A DNA stretch of 64,000 nucleotides from Anaerobiospirillum thomasii (GCF_900445255.1 NZ_UAPU01000005.1:1132501-1196500); one strand, 5' to 3'; numbered from the stretch's first letter, positions 1 to 9,544 are shown. Numbers and translations: made by a program. Notes: generated by a model from the letters alone, not told the origin.

Positions 1-1135
1 AGCCACGTACACGTAAAAGTCCGTGCAGTGAGCCAGATGGCTCATTTCTGTGGCACTGGCCAAACTCGGCCATACGTATAGGCAGATCGCGATATGATCT
101 TGTTCTTGAATTGAAGATCTGAATGGCACCTGGGCAGTTCATTGGTTTTACTGCATAGTCTCTGTTCTCTGACTGAGTAGTAAACATGTATTCCTGATAT
201 TTATCCCAGTGACCTGATCTCTCCCAGAGTGATCTGTCCATGATCTGAGGGGTCTTGACCTCAATGTAGTGATACTTGTGCAGCATCTCGCGCATGAAGT
301 TTTCCATAACGCGGTAAATTGTCCAGCCATCATTGTGCCAGAAGACAAGACCTGGAGCTTCCTGCTGGAAGTGGAACAGATCGAGTTTCTTGCCAAGTAC
401 ACGGTGATCGCGTTTGGCAGCCTCCTCACGGCGCTTGATATAGGCATCAAGCTCCTCTTTGCTGGCCCAGGCAGTACCGTAGATACGCTGCAACATCTTA
501 TTCTTTGAATCACCACGCCAGTAGGCACCTGCAAAGTGTGTCAGCTTGAAGTTGGTGCAGAATGACATGTGTGGTACGTGAGGACCACGGCACATATCGA
601 TGTATTCATTGTGGTGATATAAGGCAGGAGTATCGCTCTTGTCGATATTCTCCTCTAAAATCAGATTCTTATATGACTCCTGACGCTCTGTAAAGACATC
701 ATGAGCTCTCTGCCAGGAGACAACTTCCTTGACAACACTGTAATCGGTTTTAGCAAGCTCGTGCATTCTTGCATTTAAAGCTTCGAGATCTTCTGCTGTA
801 AGTTTGTGCTCAAGATCCACGTCATAATAAAAACCGTTATCAATAACAGGTCCGATAGCCATCTTGGTCTCAGGCCACATCTGCTTTATGGCATGACCTA
901 AAAGGTGGGCACATGAGTGACGTATGATTTCAATGCCTTCTTTGTCCTTTGGTGTGACAATTTCAACCTTGGCATCATGATCAACCATATCACAGGCATC
1001 ATGCAGTACGCCGTCAATCTTACCTGCAACACAGGCTCTTGCCAATCCTGCACCTATTTTCTGAGCTATCTGATAAATTGAGACTGCGCCATCAAACTCT
1101 AAAACAGCGCCATTTGGAAGTGTAATTTTTACCAT
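1..1135 (-). CDS. thrS: Threonyl-tRNA synthetase, N-terminal part
   Basis: Charges tRNA-Thr with threonine in the cytoplasm. The gene reads leftward out of the window, so only about 378 codons are present and the C-terminal catalytic and anticodon-binding parts are missing. The translation (from [11 protein letters not shown]) shows a TGS domain, then the second editing domain with [13 protein letters not shown], then the start of the class II core with [15 protein letters not shown] and [10 protein letters not shown], the Cys being a zinc ligand. Similarity to E. coli ThrS is strong along the whole visible length. The start ATG at 1133-1135 has no obvious Shine-Dalgarno core close by, which fits a gene controlled through leader structure. 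In gammaproteobacteria infC, rpmI and rplT usually follow; they would lie outside the window. Confidence 0.95.
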   Translation of the reverse strand, partial: MVKITLPNGAVLEFDGAVSIYQIAQKIGAGLARACVAGKIDGVLHDACDMVDHDAKVEIVTPKDKEGIEIIRHSCAHLLGHAIKQMWPETKMAIGPVIDNGFYYDVDLEHKLTAEDLEALNARMHELAKTDYSVVKEVVSWQRAHDVFTERQESYKNLILEENIDKSDTPALYHHNEYIDMCRGPHVPHMSFCTNFKLTHFAGAYWRGDSKNKMLQRIYGTAWASKEELDAYIKRREEAAKRDHRVLGKKLDLFHFQQEAPGLVFWHNDGWTIYRVMENFMREMLHKYHYIEVKTPQIMDRSLWERSGHWDKYQEYMFTTQSENRDYAVKPMNCPGAIQIFNSRTRSYRDLPIRMAEFGQCHRNEPSGSLHGLLRVRG

Positions 1136-1150
1136 ATATTTAAAACCAAC

Positions 1151-1167
1151 GGTGCCTACGAAACACC
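1151..1167 (-). promoter_or_regulatory. thrS translational operator hairpin mimicking the tRNA-Thr anticodon arm
   Basis: On the minus strand, 15 bases upstream of the thrS start, GGTGT pairs with the complementary GCACC side (one G-U pair) and exposes a seven-base loop UUCGUAG. Read as an anticodon loop this is U33, C34-G35-U36, A37, with CGU being a tRNA-Thr anticodon. E. coli thrS is autoregulated by ThrRS binding a leader hairpin with the same CGU mimic, competing with the ribosome. Further inverted repeats upstream (AGCG/CGCT at about 1204-1237 and GGTC/GACC at about 1237-1262) make the rest of the leader structured. Function is inferred from this match. Confidence 0.6.
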
Positions 1168-1267
1168 TTAAGGTCCTCTTTTATGTGAAAATGGGAAATA
1201 AAAGCGCTAACTGTAACTTCTGCCAACTAACTCGCTGGTCCGACTGTACAGGGCACTTGACCTTTAG

Positions 1268-1296
1268 AGTATACTCCTAAAAATTTGCATAAGATC
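1268..1296 (-). promoter_or_regulatory. Putative thrS promoter
   Basis: Minus-strand -10 box TATACT (1268-1273), 17 bases from a weak -35 GATCTT (1291-1296). It would give a leader of about 130 bases containing the operator hairpin. The -35 is poor, so this is tentative. The rest of the 1136-1541 gap shows only the leader structures and AT-rich sequence. Confidence 0.35.
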
Positions 1297-1541
1297 ACTT
1301 TTTATCAAGATTAAACACTTTTAATTCCAATTTCTGTACAAAGATCCATCATCTTTTAACGCCAAGACTTAGTTTTATTTTTGTAAAGTAAAGAAATGTC
1401 AGCCAGCTTTGTTCAAAACGTAAAAAGCTTTAAATCTGATATTTATCTCCCTTTTCTTAACAGTACCATTAAATACCTTAACCATTTTTTTTAAATTTTG
1501 TTCAAAAATTAAGTTTTTTTTGAAAAAGTTTACACTTTTTA

Positions 1542-1569
1542 TTGCCTTTTTAAATTTTATTGCTATAAT
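1542..1569 (+). promoter_or_regulatory. tRNA-Val promoter
   Basis: Perfect -10 TATAAT at 1564-1569 with an extended TG two bases before it. A weak -35 TTGCCT at 1542-1547 lies 16 bases upstream. The mature tRNA begins 22 bases after the -10 box. Confidence 0.6.
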
Positions 1570-1591
1570 GCCTATCACTTTATTTAGTTAT

Positions 1592-1669
1592 GCGCCCTTA
1601 GCTCAGCTTGGTTAGAGCATCACCTTGACATGGTGGGGGTCGGTGGTTCGAGTCCACTAGGGCGCACCA
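1592..1669 (+). tRNA. tRNA-Val (anticodon GAC)
   Basis: Cloverleaf of 78 bases including an encoded CCA end. The acceptor stem GCGCCCT pairs with AGGGCGC, the anticodon loop reads TTGACAT with GAC, and the T-arm is GGTGG TTCGAGT CCACT. It matches the E. coli tRNA-Val(GAC) nearly base for base, with one extra D-loop base. Confidence 0.97.
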
Positions 1670-1674
1670 TTCAG

Positions 1675-1697
1675 GCAGTCACAGACTGCTTTTTTTA
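1675..1697 (+). terminator. Rho-independent terminator of tRNA-Val
   Basis: Stem GCAGTC-ACA-GACTGC (1675-1689) followed by seven T, immediately after the tRNA. Confidence 0.8.
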
Positions 1698-1794
1698 TAT
1701 CCCCCTAAGATCGCACACTAAACATACCGAGAATCAATCTTAATTTCATGATCAGAAGCCGGCCGCCGGACGCGACCAGATCTTCTTTTTTTAT

Positions 1795-3864
1795 CTATCG
1801 TTTAAAGCTAAAACCCTCTTCTTTGGCATATGCTGCACGTGTCAGCGTATCTAATGGCTCAATGCCAAATGAGCGTATTAACTCAGACTGCCTTTTTAAT
1901 ATTCCTCCAGAGAATATTATAGATCCATTTTCTTTATCAATAGTGGCCTCTATAGCCTCCAGAGAGCGCAGTGTGCCTCTAAATGAGTTATGACAAAGCT
2001 TTACAGGAGGCAGATTGTTTTTAATCTGCTCTTTATTAAAGACTTTATTAGCCTCGAGCATTTGTCTTTGAACCTCTGATGCAAGAGATAGTATGAATAC
2101 TTTGGCATTTACTGTCTTATCGGTGGAGGCATTGAGTGTAGAGCCTCCAAGCTCGCCTTTAATTATACTATAGCCCACCTCTACATTATTTCTCTGCGCA
2201 TATATTTCATTTGCCTCAATAACATTATCCACACAGTCAGAAACAAGAACTCTGGTGGCTATTTGTCTGCATAGCCTTGATATGGCATAGTATCTTGGGT
2301 AATAGCGTTGTTGAGGCTGCTCCTTTTTGTCAAAAGAGGAGTCAGTGTCTGCAACCTCATCACTATATTGAAATAAATCAACGAGCTTGTCTTTTACAAG
2401 ATTGGTATGAGCGGCAGTAAGCTCAGATGGCTCTTTACCTGCAATAACCTCCTGCCAGTTGCTGGCTATATCATAGGCATCATTGAGCTCTTTGATTAAA
2501 ACCCTATATTTATTCATGCTCTCTTCATATATCTCGCGGGAGAAAATAAAGTGTACATACAGATTTTTCTCTTTTTGCCTTACAGGCTTGTAAGACTCAT
2601 TATTTTCTCTTGCCATTTTACTTAGAATCTTCTGTGTATAAGACCATGGGAGCTGTATAGTCTTTCCTGCAAGCAGTTTAGGCGCAGTGTCTGTAATATC
2701 TGCGCTACTGCTAAAAACCAGACCCCTGTCTCTTAGCAGATCGCGTGATATGACATCTACCTGCTCTTTGATAAGTTTGCTCTTGGCTATATTACAGTTG
2801 CACACAAAGGATATATTATGCTCAAGCATGGCCGAGATATTGTTGATAGACCAGAATCCCCTGTCACAGACTAAAGATATATTGTCGCCGGCGCCTCTGT
2901 CCACAAGCTGCCTGCATACTGACTCCACAGTCAGCACATCTGTAATATTGCCTGCATATGTAACAGTGGAAAACAGCTCATGTGTGCTCTGGTCAACCAG
3001 TGTTATAAAATTAATAACCTTGTTGTCTGTACCGCTTTTAGATTTGCCGTACTGTGCCTTAGTCAGGCAGTTGCCGGCATTATCTACGTTAGTACCATCA
3101 AGAGCCAGAAACTGCATGTGCTTATTGCTATTTTTCTTTTTATGATACTGAGTTTTAAATTTGGCAAACTCGTTTATAACGCCGTTTTCATCTATGTATT
3201 TATACAGTCTCTGTATATGATCTTTATAAGAGTTTATATCTAAATCAAGAGCGTGCTCTCTGACAAAAGCCTCAATCTCATAAGATATAGATTTAATACC
3301 CTTGGACAGACAGGTCATTATCATGTATACCAGCAGGATGTATTTGTCATCAGGCATAATCTTTTTAAGGATATTAAATGATGGCATCTTATCCATAAAG
3401 GATTTGAGCAGATAATAATCGCCAAACTTACGAGCAGTGCCGCAGATCTTGGGGGTAGCAGAGCCAGAATTTCTAGCAACAGAGGCCTTGGTGCGTATGC
3501 CAGGTTTAGATGGATTTGCTTTAATATCATCCAAAATATCCTGAGAGTCGGCTAGTTTTTGTTTTATTTCCTTGATTTCAGCTTCTGAGCGTCTTTCGTA
3601 CTCAAACTTTCCCTGCCCCACACGTATAACCTTCCATGGAATAAACTCAGGATTTTCAGAGAGAAAGTTAATATTAAAAACACACTCACCAATACCATCT
3701 TTGCTTTTGATAGATCCAATCTGAGTTGGTGCCACACGGGTTGAATAGCCTTTTTCAGCATTCCATACAGATTTCCCCTGCAAGAGAGCATAGGCATAGG
3801 TTCTCTTGCTGGCAACAACGTTCTTGAAAACTGGGTGATCTTGATTCTTATCTTTACTGGCCAT
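1795..3864 (-). CDS. IS4/IS1634-like DDE transposase
   Basis: 689-residue transposase of an insertion sequence. The first catalytic Asp is D256 in FLALDGTNVD and the second is D334 in LVCDRGFW. The C-terminal block has Y555, R558, E562 and K569, exactly the Y-(2)-R-(3)-E-(6)-K signature of the IS4 superfamily with the catalytic Glu. Length fits the larger IS1634-type members. A strong Shine-Dalgarno (AGGAGGA) lies just before the ATG. The frame is intact, so the element could be active. I could not find convincing terminal inverted repeats or a target duplication. The element sits between tRNA-Val and the lpt operon. A short very GC-rich patch at 1757-1777, unlike the surroundings, may mark its left boundary. 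Confidence 0.85.
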   Translation of the reverse strand: MASKDKNQDHPVFKNVVASKRTYAYALLQGKSVWNAEKGYSTRVAPTQIGSIKSKDGIGECVFNINFLSENPEFIPWKVIRVGQGKFEYERRSEAEIKEIKQKLADSQDILDDIKANPSKPGIRTKASVARNSGSATPKICGTARKFGDYYLLKSFMDKMPSFNILKKIMPDDKYILLVYMIMTCLSKGIKSISYEIEAFVREHALDLDINSYKDHIQRLYKYIDENGVINEFAKFKTQYHKKKNSNKHMQFLALDGTNVDNAGNCLTKAQYGKSKSGTDNKVINFITLVDQSTHELFSTVTYAGNITDVLTVESVCRQLVDRGAGDNISLVCDRGFWSINNISAMLEHNISFVCNCNIAKSKLIKEQVDVISRDLLRDRGLVFSSSADITDTAPKLLAGKTIQLPWSYTQKILSKMARENNESYKPVRQKEKNLYVHFIFSREIYEESMNKYRVLIKELNDAYDIASNWQEVIAGKEPSELTAAHTNLVKDKLVDLFQYSDEVADTDSSFDKKEQPQQRYYPRYYAISRLCRQIATRVLVSDCVDNVIEANEIYAQRNNVEVGYSIIKGELGGSTLNASTDKTVNAKVFILSLASEVQRQMLEANKVFNKEQIKNNLPPVKLCHNSFRGTLRSLEAIEATIDKENGSIIFSGGILKRQSELIRSFGIEPLDTLTRAAYAKEEGFSFKR

Positions 3865-4108
3865 GATGTCCTCCTATTGGATAAATCGTACCATAAAACA
3901 AGAAAAAAGTCAAGGCATTTAGAAAAATAATTTAAAAAAAATTTGATTGATAACAAGGAATTTTTGGTAGGATAAAGAAAAACAAAAAAACTAGGTATTT
4001 TTACCCTGCGATCTCAGGGTTATATCTGAAATTCATATCTTAAATCCATATTCAAACGCTATACCCTATCATAGCAATTTGATGATGCGCACAAATGCTA
4101 TACTGTAA

Positions 4109-4144
4109 AAAAGCAAAAGACCGCAACCCTAGTGCAGTCTTTTT
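4109..4144 (-). terminator. Terminator of the mltG-lptG operon
   Basis: On the minus strand AAAAGAC and a further GCA pair with TGC and GTCTTTT across one mismatch, then a T-rich tail follows. It lies 25 bases after the small secreted-protein gene. The gap 3865-4168 otherwise holds only AT-rich sequence (perhaps the IS right end) and a weak ACCCTG/CAGGGT hairpin near 4010-4021. Confidence 0.65.
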
Positions 4145-4168
4145 AACTTTTATAAACTTTATCATACC

Positions 4169-4438
4169 CTAGCGTGGCATTATAGGCTGATAAAAATCCC
4201 TGCCGTCAATGTGCAGCTCCATACCAGGTATAGAGTTGTTGTTCTGCTCATGATAGAGATCGCGCTTTTGCCTTTGTCTCAAGCTCTCTTCAATGGCAGC
4301 ATCCTGCAAAGGACGGGTTGAGATTATACTGCCATCCTGTGGCAGAGGATCATTGTCACACTGCCCGTTAATGCACACCAGAGCATGTGCATTTAAAGAC
4401 ATAAGCGTAGCTCCCAAAGCTATTATCATTTTAAGCAT
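4169..4438 (-). CDS. Small secreted protein of unknown function
   Basis: 89 residues from the ATG at 4436-4438, chosen because GGAGGGTGG precedes it; a start seven codons earlier is possible but places that ribosome site inside the gene. The N-terminus MLKMIIALGATLMSLNAHA is a signal peptide with a likely cut after AHA. The mature part has two close Cys residues (LVCINGQCDND), so a disulfide is possible in the periplasm. It lies about 60 bases downstream of lptG and before the operon terminator, so it is probably co-transcribed. I do not recognise the family. Confidence 0.6.
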   Translation of the reverse strand: MLKMIIALGATLMSLNAHALVCINGQCDNDPLPQDGSIISTRPLQDAAIEESLRQRQKRDLYHEQNNNSIPGMELHIDGRDFYQPIMPR

Positions 4439-4498
4439 AGCCCACCCTCCATGAATCATATGTTCTTTTAATTATAGAACATCAAATATAGTTTTACC

Positions 4499-5563
4499 TT
4501 AGCTTTTACGGCTTAATACATATAAAGCCAGCCCTAAAAACGCAAGTGTAGGAGCACTGGCGCCTATAAGCGGCGGAATACCATAGACTAATGATAAAGG
4601 GACACCAACACGATTGGCCAGATAGAACATAAAGCCAAGAGCAATACCGCCTAAAATGCGCACACCCATTGAAGTCTGGCGCAGTGGCCCAAATACTGTT
4701 GAGGCAGCTAGAAGCAGCATAACCACAATATTTAGCGGAGTTAAAAATTTTCCGTACAGATCGAGCTTGTACTTTGAGGAATCCTGATTGTTCTCCTCAA
4801 GATACTCAATGTAGTCCATAAGGCCAAAGACTGACAGACTGACAGCCTTTTCACGCACCACAGCCACGCGCTCAGGAGTAAGATTAAGCTTCCATGGTTC
4901 ATGCTCAGCCTTTTCAATTACAACCTTGTCTTCATTGTAGATATAGCGTGTCACATCATACATCTGCCATGCGCCATTTTCATAGCGGGCTTTGCTTGCA
5001 TAGCTTACAGCCTTCATGGCGCCATCATGCATGTCATATTTGACAATGGCATTTAAGGTACCATCTGTATAGATAGTATTTATACCTATAAAACTCTCGC
5101 CTTCTTTAAGCCACAGACTTAAATAATTTAATGAGATAGCACCGTTTGATTCGGCATAGTTCAATTTGGTCTCGGCATACTGCGAAACACGTGGCACTAT
5201 AAACTCGCCTATAAGCAGCACTACAACAATAACAGGAAAAAGTATTTTAAGTGATGATAGTACAATACCTGTACGTGACACACCAATAGACTGCAGCACA
5301 ATAAGCTCTGAGGTCTTGGCCAGAGAGCCCAGAGCCACCGCACCGCCTATGAGCACAGCTATAGGAAAGAACATCACCAGAATACCTGGAACCTGCATCA
5401 GTATGTATTCTGTTAAAAACAGAAAATCAACACTGCCACGTCCAAGATAGCGCAGTCTGTCCACAAAGGTTATAAGTGTGGTCAAGAAGGTTAGAATCAC
5501 TGTAACTATAAGTACAGTGTAAAGTACATTTTTACCTACATATCTGTCTAAAACACCAAACAT
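4499..5563 (-). CDS. lptG: LPS export permease LptG
   Basis: Inner-membrane subunit of the LptB2FG ABC transporter that extracts lipopolysaccharide and hands it to LptC and the periplasmic bridge. 354 residues, the usual length. The N-terminus MFGVLDRYVGKNVLYTV is typical. There are three N-terminal membrane helices (around 14-36, 56-78, 100-122), a large periplasmic beta-jellyroll (about 125-265), and three C-terminal helices. The coupling-helix region SLAKTSELIVLQSIGVS contacts the ATPase LptB. It starts one base after lptF ends, so the two subunits are translated together. Confidence 0.93.
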   Translation of the reverse strand: MFGVLDRYVGKNVLYTVLIVTVILTFLTTLITFVDRLRYLGRGSVDFLFLTEYILMQVPGILVMFFPIAVLIGGAVALGSLAKTSELIVLQSIGVSRTGIVLSSLKILFPVIVVVLLIGEFIVPRVSQYAETKLNYAESNGAISLNYLSLWLKEGESFIGINTIYTDGTLNAIVKYDMHDGAMKAVSYASKARYENGAWQMYDVTRYIYNEDKVVIEKAEHEPWKLNLTPERVAVVREKAVSLSVFGLMDYIEYLEENNQDSSKYKLDLYGKFLTPLNIVVMLLLAASTVFGPLRQTSMGVRILGGIALGFMFYLANRVGVPLSLVYGIPPLIGASAPTLAFLGLALYVLSRKS

Positions 5564-5564
5564 C

Positions 5565-6671
5565 TTACTTCTTCACACCCTTTGATGGCATTATTCTGTT
5601 AAAGAAATGGCGTGGCAGATTTAAAGGAATAGCCACCAGCAGAAAAAAGGCCAGAGGCACAACGTAGATGCCAGGAACCATAGGGAATCTGCCTGACATA
5701 ATAAGTGAGCGCACTGACAGTAAAAACATATAGTATGAAGCAAAAAGCAGAACAGCCGGCATGAGCTTGGCAAAGCGTCCCTGTCGTGGGTTGACCATAG
5801 ACAGAGGCACTGCAATCAGACAGATAATAAATATGGTGAAAATAGGCGCAATACGCCACTGTCCCTCAACATTATACTCAGGATTGTCAGAACGCAGCAG
5901 ATCTATTGTCCCCATGCTTGATATGGAGAGCTTTCTCATCTCCGATCTGTCATCATTTGACAGTGGGGCTCTGAAGGTATCAAAGGCGCCCACCCTGAAG
6001 GTTCCGTCAGCAAGCTGACCTTCATAACGGGTGCCATCCTTTAGATACAGCCACAACACACCTGACTCATCCTTTTGCAAATAGCCCTCGGAGGCTGTGG
6101 TCATGGAGCCGTTTATCTGAGAAAAAGGATTCTGCATAACATAGATATGCCTGATTTTCTTGTTGTCGCCGCCTTCCTTTTCCACCTCTTCAATATAGAT
6201 GTTCATACCTACACCAAAGGAGACAAAGCGTCCTGACTCAATGGGCAGAAAGGTAGGATTGCTTTTGGCATCACTTAAAATCTTCTGCTGCTCCTGCGAG
6301 GCCTTGGGAATAAGATAGATAGAGCAAACACCTGTGATAAGAGCTGTTATAAAAGCCACTATTAGGGCAATATTCATAACCTTGGCTGGTGAAAAGCCCA
6401 CTGAGCGCATCACCACCATCTCAGAGTCTGAACAGATGCGGCCTAAGGTTATCAAAATGGCAATAAAGACAGTTAAGGGCAGCAGTATCACTGAAATCTC
6501 TGGCAGAGCATACAATACAAGCTGTGCCACAATGGCGCCAGGTATGCTGCCAATAGAAGCCTCTGATATAAGGCGGATTAAAAGCTGGCTTATAAATACA
6601 GTATATAAAACTGCAAAAACCACCAGCTGCGAGCGTAGCAGCTCTTTGAAAATATATCTGTTAAGTATCAA
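5565..6671 (-). CDS. lptF: LPS export permease LptF
   Basis: Partner of LptG in the LPS exporter. 368 residues with three N-terminal transmembrane segments, a periplasmic jellyroll domain (about 130-265) and three C-terminal segments. The start MILNRYIFKELLRSQLVVF is typical for LptF. The cytoplasmic loop GRICSDSEMVVMRSVGFSP is the LptB-contacting coupling helix. Its start lies three bases after the holB stop, which ties LPS export to a DNA-metabolism operon. In many gammaproteobacteria lptFG is instead next to pepA, so this linkage is a lineage feature. Confidence 0.92.
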   Translation of the reverse strand: MILNRYIFKELLRSQLVVFAVLYTVFISQLLIRLISEASIGSIPGAIVAQLVLYALPEISVILLPLTVFIAILITLGRICSDSEMVVMRSVGFSPAKVMNIALIVAFITALITGVCSIYLIPKASQEQQKILSDAKSNPTFLPIESGRFVSFGVGMNIYIEEVEKEGGDNKKIRHIYVMQNPFSQINGSMTTASEGYLQKDESGVLWLYLKDGTRYEGQLADGTFRVGAFDTFRAPLSNDDRSEMRKLSISSMGTIDLLRSDNPEYNVEGQWRIAPIFTIFIICLIAVPLSMVNPRQGRFAKLMPAVLLFASYYMFLLSVRSLIMSGRFPMVPGIYVVPLAFFLLVAIPLNLPRHFFNRIMPSKGVKK

Positions 6672-6674
6672 CTT

Positions 6675-7748
6675 TTATCCCAACAGTCCTGCTAAAAATG
6701 TTCGTAATGTAGCATAAGGGGCGCGTATGGCCATGCCCTGCTGCATATCATCAAGATATTTTAAAGACTCGGCAGCACCAAAGAGTCTATCTGCTTTCAA
6801 CTGCGCAAAGACAGCAGCAGTTTTATTATCAAGCAGTGGCAGTGAGGCAAGGCCCACGCCTGCCTTATATTTTATAATCTGCACAATAAGTGCTGTCAAT
6901 ATGCGGCCAAGGTCACTAAGATTTGTATCAAGCGCCCACTCTTTGAGCATGACTATTATATCATCGGCACTGACTCTACCTTGTACATATTCACAAAGAG
7001 CGTCTTTTAACGCTGTTGCCTGCTCTGCTCTGCCACATTCTATAAGATGGGCTGCCTCAAGCGGGGCATTATCACACAAGGACAGAGCCACACTGCCCAA
7101 AGAGACATCATGCCCGTTTTGCTCAAGATACTGCAGAGCAAGTGCTGTGTCTGTTGTCATAAGAGGCATTTTAAGACCTCTTGATAAAATAGTTGGCAAA
7201 AGACTTTCATAATTGTCAGAGACAAGAATCAAAAGCGTATTGGCAGGCGGCTCCTCAAAGGTTTTTAAGATGGCATTGGCCGCACTCTCATTCATATACT
7301 GAGCATCGGCAATAAGACATACCTTGCACGGACCTGAGACAGATGACTCATAGACATAATCATTCATGCGCCTTAGTGCATCTACGCGCAGTGTCTTTTT
7401 GTGCTTTAAAAAGATATCAGGGCTTAAAAGCGCCTCATAGCGGTTTGAAAAATCATCAAAATCCTGTCCTTCTTTATCAGCGCTTTTGCTTTTAGGGCCA
7501 GTAGGCATAACCACGCGCAGATCATGATGCGACATGGCCTCAAATGTGGTACAGGAGCGACACTGACCGCAAGGATGCCTATTGATCCTGTGCTGGCACA
7601 GATAGGCCTTGGCACAGTAAAGTGCAAGATTATACACACCCTGCCCTGCACTGCCTCCTATAATGACAGATGGCGTAAGCCTGCCATTATCAAGGGCCTT
7701 TATAAAATTCTGATAATAAGGCTCAAGCCATGGCAATAGTTTTATCAT
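6675..7748 (-). CDS. holB: DNA polymerase III delta' subunit
   Basis: Clamp-loader delta' subunit that helps load the beta sliding clamp during replication. 357 residues. The AAA+ fold has a degenerate Walker A (GGSAGQGVYNLALY, no Lys-Ser/Thr), as expected for delta', which does not hydrolyse ATP. A zinc module has Cys residues in LCQHRIN and HPCGQCRSCTTF. The sensor region has FEEPPANTLLILVSDN and LSRGLK. The gene starts inside the end of tmk, overlapping by 26 bases, and tmk-holB is a standard gammaproteobacterial pair. Confidence 0.9.
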   Translation of the reverse strand: MIKLLPWLEPYYQNFIKALDNGRLTPSVIIGGSAGQGVYNLALYCAKAYLCQHRINRHPCGQCRSCTTFEAMSHHDLRVVMPTGPKSKSADKEGQDFDDFSNRYEALLSPDIFLKHKKTLRVDALRRMNDYVYESSVSGPCKVCLIADAQYMNESAANAILKTFEEPPANTLLILVSDNYESLLPTILSRGLKMPLMTTDTALALQYLEQNGHDVSLGSVALSLCDNAPLEAAHLIECGRAEQATALKDALCEYVQGRVSADDIIVMLKEWALDTNLSDLGRILTALIVQIIKYKAGVGLASLPLLDNKTAAVFAQLKADRLFGAAESLKYLDDMQQGMAIRAPYATLRTFLAGLLG

Positions 7749-8361
7749 TAAAGAATTTTTCCATTATGTCTGTAACAGCAGCTCGGACCTGCTCTCTATC
7801 CTTTGAGCTGTCTATAACTTCAACCTCAGACCGTGTTTTGGCAGCCTCAAGATAACTTTCTCTTACGCGTGTAAAAAAGGACAGCTCCTCAAGCTCGAAT
7901 CTGTCAGTCTCACCGCGCGATCTGGCCCTTTGCATACCAGCTGCAGGCTCTATATCCATTAACAATGTCAGATCGGGTTTAAAATCACCAAGCGCTATAT
8001 TACGTATTGACTCTATCAGAGCCATAGACAGACCACGTCCTCCGCCCTGATAGGCTATGGTTGAAAGATCATGTCTGTCACAGACAATGCATACGCCCTG
8101 CGCAAGCTTGGGTTTAATATATGAATTTACCAGCTGACATCTTGCTGCATACATTAAAAGTAGCTCTGTCACATTATCCATCTTCTCTGAGCATGGAGTT
8201 TTAAGTATAGCTCTTATCTGCTCGGCAATAGCTGTGCCGCCAGGCTCTCTTACACATTCACAAATCATGCCCTTACTTTCAATAAAATCTTTGATATAAG
8301 GCACTACAGTAGTTTTACCGGCACCTTCAGTGCCCTCAAGAGTAATAAAAAAACCTTGCAT
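7723..8361 (-). CDS. tmk: Thymidylate kinase
   Basis: Phosphorylates dTMP to dTDP for DNA synthesis. 212 residues, the normal length. P-loop GTEGAGKTT at about 10-18, dTMP-binding REPGGT, the DRH motif (CDRHDLSTIAYQGGGRG) and a lid segment QRARSRGETDRFE. The lid Arg residues after an uncharged P-loop insert fit the E. coli-type enzyme. It lies between mltG (7-base gap) and holB (26-base overlap). Confidence 0.95.
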   Translation of the reverse strand: MQGFFITLEGTEGAGKTTVVPYIKDFIESKGMICECVREPGGTAIAEQIRAILKTPCSEKMDNVTELLLMYAARCQLVNSYIKPKLAQGVCIVCDRHDLSTIAYQGGGRGLSMALIESIRNIALGDFKPDLTLLMDIEPAAGMQRARSRGETDRFELEELSFFTRVRESYLEAAKTRSEVEVIDSSKDREQVRAAVTDIMEKFFNDKTIAMA

Positions 8362-8368
8362 ATATGGC

Positions 8369-9544
8369 CTATTTTGAATTTTTAGTCTCTTTTAAATATT
8401 CTCTTACGCGCTTTTTATAAACTGCAACGGATCTGTTATGCTCATCAAGCGTATCTGAGAACACATGTCCATCCTTTGGATCATGACTTTTGGCCACAAA
8501 GAATATGGCCTTGCTGTTGGCAGGATGTAAAACAGCATCAATAGCATTTTTTGACGGCATGGCTATAGGTGTAGGTGGCAGCCCTGCGCGTGTATAGGTG
8601 TTATAAGGTGTATCTTTTTTAAGCTGTGAGGCTCTTAAAGGGCCGCGAAAGAGCGGGGATACACCATACATGACAGCAGGATCGGTCTGCAGACGCATGC
8701 CCTTTTTAAGTCTGTTGTAAAAGACACTGGCAATCTGCGGCATTTCCTCGGCAATAGCACTCTCACGCTCAACAAGTGAGGCAAGAATTAAAGCTTCATA
8801 TGGATCCTTAAGCTCAAGACCATCATCTTTTGATGGCCATGAGGTTAGCATGTACTGCGCCATATCCTTTAGGGCATAGGCAATAATATCGCTTGCTGTA
8901 TTATCTTTATAATATGGATAGGTGGCAGGCAGCAGCAACCCCTCAAGTGAGTCATGAACACCACCTATAGCCTCAATAAGCTCCTTGCTCTCAAGAGTCT
9001 TTTGAATAAAGGCAGGCACGTCCTTAAGTACAATAAGATCATTTTGCAGATCGCCTCGTGCCATCATGCGCTTTAAGATAAGCTCAAACTGCATGCCCTC
9101 AGCAATAGGCAGAGTTTGCGGGTCCTCGACATAAACCTCGCCGCGCTTCATTTTCTCAAGCAGATCCTTAATGCTAATCTTGCCGTCAATAACATAAAAT
9201 CCCCTTTGAATGCCTCTGTAGTCATCAGCATTGAGCTGCACCCACAGTGAAATTATAAATGGCGGGTATTTATCATCTAGCAGATCGTGCACTACATAAG
9301 ATACACCTCTGTTGGCCTCAAGCTCATAAGGCAGACTGCGGGCTTTTAGAGGATCATTGCCTATGGCATTTAAAATTGAGTAGCCTGATGCTATAAGCAA
9401 TATGACAAGTGATATAAGAGCAGCCTGTATAATCCAGGCAATAGAGAATTTACGAGGCTCTTTAAGCGGTCCTTCAATTATTTCAACTTCTTCTTTAATG
9501 GATGCAGACAGTCCCTGCTTTGTTTTGTTCTGAGCCTTTGCCAT
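8369..9544 (-). CDS. mltG: Endolytic murein transglycosylase MltG
   Basis: Inner-membrane lytic transglycosylase (YceG family) that cuts nascent glycan strands and sets their length. 391 residues from the ATG at 9542-9544; an upstream TTG start would add six codons but is less likely. One membrane helix lies at about 36-58, then a LysM-like domain, then the catalytic domain with LASLVERESAIAEE, whose Glu in VERES (258-262) is the catalytic residue, and the signature MRLQTDPAVMYG. It is first in the operon mltG-tmk-holB-lptF-lptG. Confidence 0.92.
   Translation of the reverse strand: MAKAQNKTKQGLSASIKEEVEIIEGPLKEPRKFSIAWIIQAALISLVILLIASGYSILNAIGNDPLKARSLPYELEANRGVSYVVHDLLDDKYPPFIISLWVQLNADDYRGIQRGFYVIDGKISIKDLLEKMKRGEVYVEDPQTLPIAEGMQFELILKRMMARGDLQNDLIVLKDVPAFIQKTLESKELIEAIGGVHDSLEGLLLPATYPYYKDNTASDIIAYALKDMAQYMLTSWPSKDDGLELKDPYEALILASLVERESAIAEEMPQIASVFYNRLKKGMRLQTDPAVMYGVSPLFRGPLRASQLKKDTPYNTYTRAGLPPTPIAMPSKNAIDAVLHPANSKAIFFVAKSHDPKDGHVFSDTLDEHNRSVAVYKKRVREYLKETKNSK

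Noticed and set aside
2687-3243. Plus-strand open frames opposite the IS4-like transposase
   Set aside because: They are antisense shadows of an intact gene with clear catalytic motifs and have no homology-like features.
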